Positions 34,589 to 45,312 of a stretch of DNA of 64,000 nucleotides are shown piece by piece (positions within the stretch are counted from its first letter, which is position 1; each line of letters opens with the position of its first letter). The DNA lies in NCBI GenBank assembly GCA_949130495.1, contig OX422207.1, positions 707,764,456-707,828,455 on the forward strand. The letters are read 5' to 3'. The DNA comes from Sambucus nigra. Lineage: Eukaryota > Streptophyta > Magnoliopsida > Dipsacales > Adoxaceae. Both the position numbers and the translations under genes were made by a program. Below the pieces are notes generated by a model. That model was not told where the DNA came from and searched no databases. It worked only from the letters and a program-made list of their open reading frames with translations.

Positions 34589-37035
34589 TATGTCCATCCC
34601 CGATCCTTGCCAGCGGGCGGGCGCGCGGAGGAAAGTATCCTAGGGTTCCGCGCATCCCTCTCGGGAGCGCTTCGATCGGCGTCATCTGAGATGTGCTGTA
34701 AAAAATGTAGAGAGATTCAGAGTTGCCAGTCTATTTTACTCAAAATAGACAAAAGAAAAAGGGGAAGCCATACCGAAGGATGGCATCCAAAGACATACTG
34801 GTGCATGCGAAACCAAAATGATTCGAGAAAGGTTCGGAGGCTTAGTTACGAAATGGGAAGGTGTTAGGCACCCATTCCTCCCTTTCGGTCTCTCATGGAT
34901 ATTTGCTATTTTTCTTTATTTTTCCCTGTGATATGTGTGCATGTGTATATATACAAGGGAGATAGGAATCCTCGACTTGTATTATGGAAGAGATAAAGAA
35001 AGTCATCCGTAGGAAGATATAAGATAATATTAGAAAGTAAAATTTATGCGATTATCCTTACGTTGATCGTTATAATGGAACGATAACGCATATGGAGTAA
35101 TACGTCACTAAGGGCAAGTATATAGATTATAAGGAGATTGGATTTAGAGAAATTAGAAAATAAGAGAAAAAGTGAGAAAGGGACTCGAGTCTCGGGTTTT
35201 ACCCTGAGACGTTTATGTAGCCTATAAAGGCATCAAAGTTCAGGTAGTTCACATACAAAATGAGGGGGTGGGGTTTATCCCATAAATCCAAATGGGGGAT
35301 CTCTTATTTGCGACTGTGTGTGTGTGTAGAAAAAAAGTGATTTAGTTGTGAGAAAAGTGTGAGAAATGTATGAGAATCCCTATTTGGAATTTATGAGCAA
35401 ACCCTCTTTTTCTTATTTTTGGGGTTTTATTTATATGAAAATAAGAGATGTGCAATAATACTAAATAAAGAAGTATATTAGGATGTGTGAAATGAGATAA
35501 TAAAAGTGTTAAATAATAAAACAAGTTATTGCAAATTTAAGAGAATTTGAAGAGAAAGTTGAGAAAGATGGACCTTCTTGGAGACCTTAAGCCTGATCTT
35601 GAATGTGGGAGAGCAGCCCTTGCACTTGGATGATGATGGAGAGTGGATAATTCACCAAGTTTGATGAAAAGGATGATGAAAAGTGGAAGTAAAAAAGGGA
35701 TTTGGAGGTTGAAATCACGCTGCCTTCAAGAGAGGTTTATGGGATTCGTTGAGAGTGAATTTTATCAGATCTGGGCTCCCTTGCAAATGAGGTTAAGGCC
35801 TCCTTTTATAGGCTAAGCTCACTACTGATCAGGATATACCTGATCCTGCCTATCGGCACCTGCCGATAGGCAGGGTCTGGAACTTTCCATTTGGTAGTGT
35901 GTTTTAGGCATTTTCGGGAAATTGGTTGCCGAGGGAAAACCATTGGTTAGAATCGTGAACGGTGTGGACCATTGGAAAGGTAATTCAGAGACCTTTGAAA
36001 GTTGTTTGGACCTCTCTCTGGTTCGAGAGTTGACTTTGGGTCAAATATGGCTCGGAAGCGTTTGTCGGTGCATTGGACGGGAAATCGTTTGGACACAAAT
36101 GGATCGTTCGTCCGCATGGTAAGTCCAGATCGCGCATGAGATGGACCGTTGGAAAGGGTATTCAGATCGCATGAGATGGACTGAAAAGGGTGATGAAAAG
36201 TGGAAGTGAAAAAGGGAATTGGAGGTTGAAATCACGCTACCTTCGAGATAGGTTTATGGGATTCGTTGAGAGTGAATTTTATCAGATCTGGGCTCCCTTG
36301 CAAATGAGGTGAAGGCCTCCTTTTATAGGCTCAGCTCACCGCCGATCAGCATAGACCTGATCCTGCCTATCGGCACCTGCCGATAGGGAGGGTCTGGAAC
36401 ATGCAATTTGGTAGTGTGTTTTAGGCATTTTCGGGAAATTAGCTGCCGAGGGCAAACCATTTGTTAGAATCGTTCACGGTGTGGACCATTGGAAAGGTAA
36501 TTCAGATACCTTTGAAAGTTGTTTGGACCTCTCTTTGGTTCGAGAGTTGACTTTGGGTCAAATATGGCTCGGAAGCGTTTGTCGGTGCATTGGACGAGAA
36601 ATCGTTCTTACACAAACGGATCGTTCATCCACATGGTAAGTCCAGATCGCGCATGAGATGGACCTTTGGAAAGGGTATTCAGTGCCCTTTGAAGATTCAT
36701 TCAGTCTCAGTCAAGATGAAGAGTTGACTTAGGTAAAACAGAGCCCGGGAGCGCCCGATGGCCTCTAGGTCAAGTTTCGGACGCAAACGGATCATTCGTC
36801 CGCATGGTAAGTCGGAATCGCGCACGCGATGGACCGTTAGAAATGGTATTAAGAGCCCTTCAAAGATTCATTCAGACTCAGTTGAGATGAAGAGTTTGAC
36901 TTTTTGGTCAAATTGAGTTGGGGAGTGCCCAATGGCTTCTAGGTCAGTACTCGTGGTATGTCATGGGTTTGTAGTGATGAAGGGAGGTACTAGGGACCTA
37001 AGGAGAGTTAGGGGTAATGGAATGGAGTGTCTACA
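34589..37035 (-). repeat. Tat 3' LTR (2447 bp, with internal duplication)
   Basis: It matches the 5' LTR at 46518-48432 along its length but is about 530 bp longer because a 517-bp segment is duplicated (copies start at 35674 and 36191). It carries a GC-rich end (34600-34690), a ~26-bp hairpin TGCCTATCGGCA-CC-TGCCGATAGGCA (35847-35872), and repeated CGGACGCAAACGGATC-type blocks (36050-36900). Confidence 0.9.
35674..36700. repeat. 517-bp tandem duplication inside the Tat 3' LTR
   Basis: Copy 1 (about 35674-36190) and copy 2 (about 36191-36700) share TGATGAAAAGTGGAAGT, GAAATCACGCT, CCTATCGGCACCTGCCGATA and GCTCGGAAGCGTTTGTCGG. The 5' LTR holds a single copy (about 47590-48060). Confidence 0.88.
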
Positions 37036-37275
37036 GAGCCCTTTGATGGGTGAGTTTAGAACAAATGATAACCGTCGAATAGACACCACATGATGCTTTT
37101 GAGGGAGTACGATCGATTCAGTGGGTCGAGGCCGATTGTGAGGACCTGAGGAGTGTGCTGGTGATTGAATGATGATCAAATGTTTAAGTTGATTCTAAGG
37201 ACATGAAGTGGTGCTGGGGGTTGACCAATTCTGCGGGTCAAAGCCTAATCTGCGGGCTTAGGGTGAAGATCTAAT

Positions 37276-38145
37276 AACCGAGGTCAATTCTGACCTAAGA
37301 GTGGTGACGACCAAGGACAGAGGTTAATTCTGACCTAACACAGGTGATGATCCAAGACCGAGGTCAATTCATACCTAAGAGTGGTGACGATCGAGGACCG
37401 AGGTCAATTCTGACCTAAGCGTGGTGATTACCGAGGACTGAGGTCAATTCTGACCTAACTCAGGTGACGATCCAAGACCGAGGCCAATTCTGACCTAAGA
37501 GTGGTGATGACCGAGGTCCGAGGTCAATTCTGACCTAACTCAGGTGATGATCCAAGACCGAGGTTAATTCTAACCTAAGAGTTGTGATGATGGAGGATCG
37601 AGGTCAATTCTGACCTAACTCAGGTGACGATCTAAGACCGAGGTCAATTCTGACCTAAGAGTGGTGACAACTGAGGTCTGAGGTCAATTCTGACCTAACT
37701 CAGGTGATGATCTAAGACCGAGGTCAATTCTGGCCTAAGAGTTGTGACGATCGAGGATCGAGGTCAATTATGACCTAACTCAGGTAACGATCCAAGATCG
37801 AGATAAATTTTGACTTAAGAGTGGTGAAAATCTAGGATTGAGGTCAATTCTGACCTAACTCAAGTGATGATCCAAGGTCGAGGTCAATTCTGACCTAAGA
37901 GTGGTGACGACCGAGGATCAAGGTCAATTCTGAACTAACTCAGGTGACAATCCAAGATCGAGGTCAATTCTGACCTAAGAGTGGTGACGACCGAGGACCA
38001 AGGTCAAATCTGACCTAACTCAGGTGACGATCAAAGACCAAGATCAATTCTGACCTAAGAGTAGTGACAACAGAGAACCGAGGTCAATTCTGACCTAACT
38101 CAGGTGACGATCCAAGACCGAGGTCAATTCTCACCTAAGAGTGGA
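37276..38145. repeat. 22-unit, 40-bp tandem array next to the Tat 3' LTR
   Basis: The core AGGTCAATTCTGACCT recurs every 40 bp from 37281 to 38121 (22 starts, all in exact 40-bp register). Units alternate between an AACTCAGGTGA type and an AAGAGTGGTGA type, giving an 80-bp higher-order period. The core is an inverted repeat (AGGTCA / TGACCT with a 4-base spacer). On the element's sense strand each intact unit reads AATTGACC, containing the TTGACC W-box core bound by WRKY factors. It lies between the antisense ORF and the 3' LTR. Confidence 0.95.
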
Positions 38146-38657
38146 TAAATATTGGATTTTGATTTCTCTAGAGAAAGTGCCTTGTGATTTTGATTTGAGT
38201 TGGGGAGATGATAGCCGGGGAATCTTTTGTTTCTTTAGGAGACCTCGCGGGGGGAACAACCAATTTTGGTGCCATAAAAAATTCCACTGGGGAAGTGATC
38301 AGGCGATCCTTAGAGATCCTCCGGAGCTTTGCCAGGAGGATATTCACTTGGGTTTTGAGGATTTCACTGGGAAAGAGGGGTTCCGCTTGAGGGAATGCAA
38401 AATTTTCTTGGTGAAAATGTTCTAAATCCTTCTTGGGATTTTTAGGAATTTTTCGAGAATTTTTCTGGGCTTTTGGTATTTTTTGGGAATTTCTGTATGA
38501 AATTTAAGGCCGGGGGGGGGGGGGGGGTGTCGGTCGGCATGGTATGAAGGGTTCCATTCGGAAGTGGCACAGACTTTTGGACTACCTAAGGAAGGTAAGG
38601 ATTTAGTGCCGATCGGTATAGTTGGGGGAAGTGTCGATCGGCATGGCGCTTGGCATC

Positions 38658-38667
38658 CTATATAAAG
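38658..38667 (+). promoter_or_regulatory. TATA box of the antisense ORF in the Tat element
   Basis: CTATATAAAG lies about 95-100 bp upstream of the ATG at 38760, followed by a CT-rich leader (TTTGCTTTCTCTCTTTCTGC) typical of plant 5' UTRs. Upstream, GTGCCGATCGGTAT and GTGTCGATCGGCATGG form related motifs in opposite orientations. Confidence 0.65.
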
Positions 38668-38759
38668 GGGGTGAATCCCTTCATTTTTTCAGAGCTTCTT
38701 TGCTTTCTCTCTTTCTGCGATTTCTCTACACATCGTTCTATCATTCCAATCTTCAAGAA

Positions 38760-38990
38760 ATGGCCTCTTTTATGAACACTGCAGTCCATCGGGAGTGGTT
38801 GACCGTTGATGACTGGGAGAATGTGGATTGGAGGGCCAGGGCACCTCTTGCTTTGGGGAGTGAGAACTCATTTGATGCGTTTAAGCCTCTTGAGGATGAG
38901 TGGACCTTTCTGCGGGAGCCATCGCGTCATCACTCTTCGAGAGTGAGTCCAAGCGGTAATGACTCGTCTTTGACCCATTTGGTGAAGTAA
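38760..38990 (+). CDS. Opposite-strand accessory ORF of the Tat element, N-terminal remnant
   Basis: ATG at 38760 is in good context (AAGAAATGGCC); a longer frame from 38622 spans the TATA box and is unlikely to be the start. The 76-codon frame (MASFMNTAVHREWLTVDDW, ... NSFDAFKPLEDEWTFL) has unbiased composition up to about 38945. After that it overlaps inverted integrase sequence and ends at 38988-38990, so the real protein was longer and was truncated by a deletion. Extra ORFs antisense to gag-pol, between pol and the 3' LTR, have been reported in Tat-lineage elements, some with a plant mobile domain (PMD). This fragment is too short for me to assign that domain. Confidence 0.6.
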   Translation: MASFMNTAVHREWLTVDDWENVDWRARAPLALGSENSFDAFKPLEDEWTFLREPSRHHSSRVSPSGNDSSLTHLVK

Positions 38991-39645
38991 TCAATGACAA
39001 CTAGGATGAACTCATGTCCGTTTGAAGCCTTTGGAGCAACATTCCTTATGATGTCGATACCCCAGGTGGAGAATGACCAGGGAGAGGTCATGTTGTATAA
39101 TTCTCACAGAGGTAGGTGTTGAAGATTGGAGAATTGTTGGCATATGAGGCATATCTGGACATAGGCGGTGCAGTCTTAGGTCATGGTGGTCCAGTAGTAT
39201 CACTGTCAAATGATCTTCTTTACAAGAATGTGACCATTCATGTGGGGCCCCCATTCCCCGCTATGGATTTTCTGTATTATTTTCTCAATCTCAACCCCTG
39301 CGATACAGTGTAGATGAGTTCCATCGAAGTTCCTCTTGAGTAGAGTTTTATGAAAGATGATGTACTGGGTGGACAATCTTCGGAGGTTAGTTTGATCTTT
39401 CTTGTTGGAACCTTCAGGATACCTACCATGTTTGAGGGGGCACCAGATATCATAGTACTAGCAATAGGCTAGTTCGATATCTTTGATGGAGATAAGCTCA
39501 ATATGGTAGCATTGGGTCGGTTTGTCTTGCTTTTGAAATAGGAAGGGGGTCATTATTATTCCTTAGGGAATGGAGACCATAGAGGCCAAGGTAGTGAGAG
39601 CATCGGCTAGGTTATTCTTTATTCGAGGTAGGTAATGGAAGGTGA
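38950..39645 (-). pseudogene. pol: Tat integrase, N-terminal part only
   Basis: Minus-strand translation shows the end of the additional RNase H region (NNLADALTTLASM near 39600), a zinc-binding-like segment with HSGEWGPHMNGH and CLIC (39130-39290), and the beginning of the catalytic core: WSFSTWGIDI and FILVVIDYFTKWV, containing the first two core aspartates (38970-39080). The remainder of the core with its last Asp and Glu, and the C-terminal domain, are absent. Several stops are present. Confidence 0.82.
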
Positions 39646-39649
39646 TATC

Positions 39650-41182
39650 TCAGAATCGAGAGGCTAACTCTTCTAATTGAGCATGAAAGGGTTGGAGCTT
39701 TTCTTCCTTAACTTTCCACTTTTCAGGAACTTGATTGATGATAAGGGAAGAATCCCCATAGACATCAAGGTATTGATTACCTTTCTTGAGAGCAACTTTG
39801 AGGCCTACTGTGCATGCCTCATATTTCGTTATGTTGTTGGTGCAAGGGAAATCCAATTTAATGGTGATGGGAGTGTGGGAGTCATCTGGGGCGATCAGAA
39901 GTATCTCAATGCCAAATCCCTTTTTGTTGGCAGTGTCGTCAAAGAAAATTTTCCATCGAAGGCGGTCTTGAGTGGTGCAGAGGATATTTTCATCTGGGAA
40001 TTCTAAGATTTGAACATCTTCTTCTTCTACAGGGTAATCGGCAAGGTAATCAGAGATGGCTCTTCCTTTAATAGCTTTTTGTGTGACGTACACGATATCG
40101 AACTCGGTTAGGAGCATCAACCATCGGGACATTTGACTGGATACGACGGGTTTCTCAAGAAGGTATTTGATTGGGTCCATTCGGTATACAAGTTTGATGG
40201 GGAAGGCGAGCATGTAGTGTTGCAACTTTTGGGTGACCCTGACAAGTGTGACACACGCCTTTTCCAAAGCAGTGTAGTTGATCTCGTACCTGAAAAATTT
40301 GTGACTGGCATAATAAATGGATCTTTCTTTATGGGAGTCCTCAAGGTATTGGGTTAGCAAAGCCCGAGCTGCATTGTCGATTATGGTTAGGTATAGGAGC
40401 AAAGGGAGACCAGGCTGTGGTGGCATGAGCACTGAAGATTGGGTCAGATATTGTTTGATTTGGTCAAAATATTCTTGGCAGGCCTCGTTCCAAACCTGGG
40501 TTGAATCCTTTCGGAGGAGCTTGAATATCGGTTCGCAGATGGAGGTCAGCTGGCTGATAAACCGGCTGAAATATTGCAATTTCCCAAGAAAACCTCATAC
40601 TTCTTTCTCTGTTCGGGGTGGTGGCATCTCATGTATGGCCTTTAGCTTTGCAAGATCTTCTTCTATCCCCTTCTAGCTGACCATAAATACCAAGAGTTTT
40701 CCCTTTGTAACGTCGAAGACACACTTCTGTGGATTAAGTCTCATCTGATACCATTGCAGTCATTCGAAGAACTTCCGGAGAGCGGGAACATGACCTTCTC
40801 TAGCTCTGGACTTGATAATCATATCATCCACATAAACCTATACTTCTTTATGAATCAGATCGTGCAAGATGGTTGTGGAAGCCCTTTGGTAAGTAGCCCC
40901 AGTATTCTTGAGACCAAATGTCATAACGGTGTAGCAAAAGGTTCCCCAAGGGGTGATTAATGGGTTTTTTTCTTAGTGGTCTGGATGCATCGTGATTTGG
41001 TTGTATCCGACAAACCCATCAATGAATGACTTGGGAGCATGACTGGCTGTGTTATCAACGATCATGTTGATATTGGGTAGCGGATAATCATCCTTTGAAG
41101 AAGCTTTGTTTAAATCTCGGTAGTCTACACACATTCGAACCTTCCCCCTGATTTCGGCATAGGTAATATGTTGGGTAGCCAT
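39650..41182 (-). pseudogene. pol: Tat pol: RT, RNase H and additional RNase H
   Basis: The frame 41182-39650 starts with VRMCVDYRDLNKAS, continues with FIDGFVGYNQITMHPDH (motif A Asp kept), then after a stop TPWGTFCYTVMTFGLKN and YVDDMIIKSRAREGH (catalytic YVDD kept, with a stop just before). The open stretch 40579-39650 (309 codons) gives the RT connection (LQYFSRFISQLTSICEP), the standard RNase H (NYTALEKACVTLV, MSRWLMLLTEFD) and a second RNase H (WKIFFDDTANKKGFGIEI, NITKYEACTVGLKVAL, VYGDSSLIINQV). A second RNase H of archaeal type is a hallmark of Tat/Ogre elements. Frame is offset from the upstream part by an indel in a G5 run near 41145. Confidence 0.92.
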
Positions 41183-42414
41183 GTGGGATCATCGATCACC
41201 CGAATGAAGCCCACATTTAACTGTTTGACCACCTCTTCTTTGACCTTGAGCGACCATTCGGTGCGGAGTTTTCTCAATTTTTGTTTATCCAGTTTGTAAT
41301 CTGGGAGAGTGGGGATCTCGTGCTGAGCTATTTCCGGATCAACGCCGGCCATATCATCATAGGACCATGCGAAAAAATCCACAAACATCTTCAGTAATTC
41401 TTTGAGTTGCGCGCGCTCATGCTCGTTAAGGGTGGCCCCTATCCTAATCTCGCACAGTTGTCTACTAGAATAGGGATTAATAACAACAGTATCTTCTTCA
41501 TTAACTTTAATGCGATTATGTTGTTTATTATTAACCTTATTTAGACGAGTTAAGAATTGTTCATTTGCAAAATCATCATCATCAAAAGTTTGATTAGAAT
41601 CCAAGAAGTTAATGTAAGGCAAAATAAGTTACTCAAAATCTTCATTTATTTCATTAATAGGAAAAACAACATTGAGAACCTTATCAAAAGAGGTCTCGAT
41701 TATATTTGAACAAGGATAGACAGTAGAAGAAGAAATAGGGTAAACATTGGGGTTAGGGGGGATTTCAAGAGGTAGAACTGACGCAGCATGCCAGCTGAGG
41801 AGAGGTGTATCAGTAACTTTAATCAGATGGGATGGATCCATTGATGTAGTGCCTGAATGAACCATGCAGAGTGCCAGTCCTATTGTCTGTAAGTTGACGG
41901 AATCTTCGGAATCACTTTCCTCAGTCTATTCGGTATCTTTGATGAGCGGTTGTATGCGGTGTTGGAAACTTTCGACCCATGGGTAGCTATCTTGGAAAAA
42001 GATCTCCATTCCAGGCTTCATCTTCTTATTTATGTGGTCATACCATGGTTCTGGGAAACCGCAAAAGGGGAAGTCATTGCCTTCTTTGATGAATCTTCCA
42101 TTCAAAGAGTCTCCTGGGATAGTTCAGGTGCAGTCTAATCTTCTCTTCAATCAAGACTGGTGGATCATTATGGGCTCTTGTTCTAATTGTTGATACCCCA
42201 AGCCATAAGGAGGAAAAGCTTTTTTTAGTTCGATGGGATCAAGTATTCCTTGCTGCCTTTGCCCTAGTCCCAGTCCGGGCATGAAGTGTATGTTTTTGAA
42301 CATCGGAATCACATTAACATTTCCTTGAGGGTCATATTTCGGATAAACCCTTTCTTTGAAACCATCCCCTGCTGGGAGTAGGAGTGGCTCAACTTGGAAT
42401 CCTAATAGGAGCAT
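41125..42414 (-). pseudogene. pol: Tat pol: protease-RT linker and RT N-terminus
   Basis: Same frame as gag-protease. The piece 42414-42151 (GLGLGQRQQGILDPIEL) resembles the Gly/Gln-rich segment after protease in Tat elements. 41865-41629 is poorly conserved. 41622-41125 has INPYSSRQLCEIRIGATL, FVDFFAWSYDDMAGVDPEI and WLPNILPMPKSGG, the standard entry into gypsy RT. Stops occur at about 42148, 41626 and at the frameshift near 41145. Confidence 0.82.
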
Positions 42415-42420
42415 ATCATT

Positions 42421-43098
42421 TTACCCGTGTTGTATCTCAAGGATTGGACTGCTGGTGCTTGCACCCTTGATATTTTCATCGTTGTCCAAAATGGTGATGA
42501 TTCGCCAGTCGGTGAAGAACTTCAATTTCTGATGGAGTGAGGAAGACACACCCTTGATATTATGGAGCCATGGTCGCCCAAGCAATAGGTTGAAACAAGC
42601 TGGGATGTCTATGACTTGGAATTCAACGACAGGGTTTTTAGGGCCAACCCCTATTACAAGTTTTATGGATCCCATCACCTCACGATGAGTATTATCATAG
42701 GCACGTACAACGACGAAGGTTGGAGCGAGGTCGCTTTCTTTCAGGCCTAAACACTTGAAGGTTCTCAGAGGGCAAACATTCGAGGCAGATCCGTTATCGA
42801 CAAGGGAGAGTGGCACGACCTTCCCCATAACTTCGACAGAGGTGTTGAGTGCATGATTGTGATTTGGCCCAATTCTAGGGATTTCTTCTTCCGAAAATGA
42901 TAGCATTCGGGTAGAGGTTAAGGATCCGATAAGATTTATAGCCTCTTCTGGTGAGGTAGAGGGAGGAACTCTAGGTCTAGTGAGCAATTTGATTAAAACA
43001 TTTTTGTGTAGCTGGGAAGACATGAAAAGTCCCCATAGAGTGATGTTAGCTTGATTTTTCTTCAGTTGATCGAGGATCTTGCTCTCCTCGATGGTCAT
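42421..43098 (-). pseudogene. pol: Tat protease (retropepsin) domain
   Basis: A 225-codon open piece contains VVPLSLVDNGSASNVCPL, matching the Tat aspartic protease active site, with DNGS where D-G/N-G-S is usual. LLLGRPWLHNIKGVSSSLHQ is the conserved C-terminal segment. It would cleave the Gag-Pol polyprotein. It lies in the same frame as gag (45312-43840) and as the RT N-terminus, so the ancestor made one continuous polyprotein. Confidence 0.88.
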
Positions 43099-43839
43099 CT
43101 TTAGTATAGGAAGGTTTTCAACGCCCTTACCTTTGTTATTTGCTGGTAGGGAGCTTAGAACCTGGTCTGGTCATGTGATTTGCTAAAGAAGGAAAGAACT
43201 AAATCCCATTTCCTCATCAATCTCAGGATGTTCTGCCATCCTATTTATTTCTCTGAGGATTTCTTTAAATTATATCATCCCACATATGTCGGCTAGTGGG
43301 CCAACTCTTCCTGAAGCTTGTTCTTCGCTCGAATCTTCGAATTCTTCCCCCCATTCGGTGGCAACAATTTTACTTTCCATGTAAAGTCAATTCATTCCAC
43401 AACTTCGACGGCTTCTTCATACAGGTCCTCCCATTCTGTGGGGATATGTGTGATTGAAGGGGCCAAGCGCCCTTATAGCTTCAAAGTGTCAAGTAACCTG
43501 GTGATACTACAAATGCTGTTGGTTTTCTAAAATAATTCTACCATAATCCGGACAACATCATCTAGGCTGACTTCGTCAGTTGGTACCACCCACTTATCTA
43601 AATCTCGGGCCCATTTTCGTGCTTCTAAGAATAGTGTGCCGAACCTCTGGAAATCGATGACCATCTGTGAGGGCAATTTCTGCCCGAACTCTAGGAGTCG
43701 GTTCAACACTTCTGACAATTCCATACTTCCATTTTTAGAACGGGTACGGACAACAATGCATGCTCTGGTAAGGAGTGACAATGCCTAATTAGCGAGGCTA
43801 GTAGGGTGTAGGAGGAAATATGGACAAATTTGAAGAGGT

Positions 43840-45312
43840 TTAGGAGATTTGAGTTGATGGATCTAAATCTTGGTTTTCTTCTAAGAAGAGGGCATTGGCA
43901 TAATTTGGAAGTGGATTATGAGTAGTGTTTGGCTTAGGATTAGCTGGTGGGGCAATGGTACCCCAGTCAATGAGATCTTGGATTATGTTTTGAAGGTTAA
44001 AGCATTGGTCGGTGGTATGGCCGACAGTTTGGTGAAAGGCGCAATGAGCATCGGCCTTAAAGTTTCTTGGGAGTGGATTTGGCAATCGACTTGGATCCAA
44101 GGGTTTGATGAGGTTTCAGATTAACACGGCTTGGTAAACTTTGGATAGGGGAGTATGGAGCTCAGTGTATTCCCTTCGGATGGGGGCAGGGCGGTTTTCT
44201 AGTGCCCATGATGTGGTTGGTTGAGAGATGTTATTGATGGTTGAGACTGTAGTACTGGTAGGCTTGTGATACTTTCTAGGGGTGAACTGTTCGGATACCT
44301 TCTTTCGTTCAACCTCTGTTTTAACAAGACTTTCCTTGATTTCTACTCCAGCCTCTTTGAGATCTCGGAAGTGGGGATAGTATTGTCCTCCCATCGTCGC
44401 TCAGACATGGGGCAAGAAGTTCTTCTTCACTATGTTGACTTGTTCTTCCTAGGATGGTCGATTGGTCATGGTATCTTCTTACTCCCTCCACAGGGTTATG
44501 AAGTTACTGACTGATTCCCCTGGATTCTGTTTGAGTATCTCTAAATCACGACGGGTGACCTCAATATCTTCGTTGTATTTATACTGTGACATGAATTCTT
44601 GGGCTACATCCTCCCAGCTACGAATTCTGGATTCCTTCAGAGATAAAAACCTTCGGAGGGCACTACCCTTCAAAGTTTGTTAAAATAATTGGGCCATCAC
44701 TTCTTCAGAAGCCCCTAGTAGAGTCATGGAACGATGATAACTGTGAAGCTGAACAATCGGGGGCCCACTCCCTCCGAACTTCTCGATATTTTGCATCTTG
44801 AACTTCTCGGGCAACCTCGCTTTAGGATAAGGAGACATGTGGGTGTAGTCCATGTAATTCCCAGAGATCTTAACTTGGTCAAACTTCTTGGTGAGCATCT
44901 TGAGATCCTCTTTGACTTTATTCAACTCCTCATCCTTTGGATCAACGACCACAGGCAGGTTGGCCATAGGCTGGGCAATGTTTGGCATCGGAAGTTGGGT
45001 AGGCGACGACCCATTGATAGGAGGGGCACGTGGATCTTGATGATATTCTTCAGGAACCCAGATAGGCTCGGGTGGACCCATTGCACGAGGGAATAGGGCA
45101 TCGATCTCTTAAGGAATTGGAACCTGGTTTTGTTGCATCTCTTGAACCTCGATTTGGAGGTTGTCAATCTTAGACACGAGCTGAGCTAGGACTACCGTCA
45201 GATCCGGCTGTATGACAGGTACTCCCTGGAAAGTGGACGGATTTCGGACTCGGAAAAAGTAATAGAGGAACGAATGAAACTCCAGGGTGATTTGACTAAA
45301 GATCGAAGCCAA
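43840..45312 (-). pseudogene. gag: Tat gag
   Basis: One frame from 45312 to 43840 interrupted by stops near 45109, 44680, 44479, 44440 and 44116. It shows a short coiled-coil-like start (VSKIDNLQIEVQEMQQNQ), a proline-rich stretch, the capsid-type region (EKFGGSGPPIVQLHSYHRS ... RSWEDVAQEFMSQYKYN ... QNPGESVSNFITLWRE) and a zinc-knuckle-like CAFHQTVGHTTDQC. The Gag packages element RNA. Several stops replace conserved Gln/Trp-type codons. The true start codon is unclear. 43099-43839, between gag and protease, is frameshifted and degraded. Confidence 0.87.

Noticed and set aside
34600..34690. GC-rich block resembling rDNA or a tRNA-like structure
   Set aside because: The same block recurs at 46525-46615 as the end of the other Tat LTR, so it is LTR sequence.
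36961..37179. ORFs repeated near both Tat LTR ends (also 48265-48525)
   Set aside because: They are antisense-like frames within duplicated LTR sequence with no domain.
38141..38425. Plus-strand ORF of 94 codons after the 40-bp array
   Set aside because: It starts inside the array and has no recognisable domain or promoter; the better supported ORF is at 38760.
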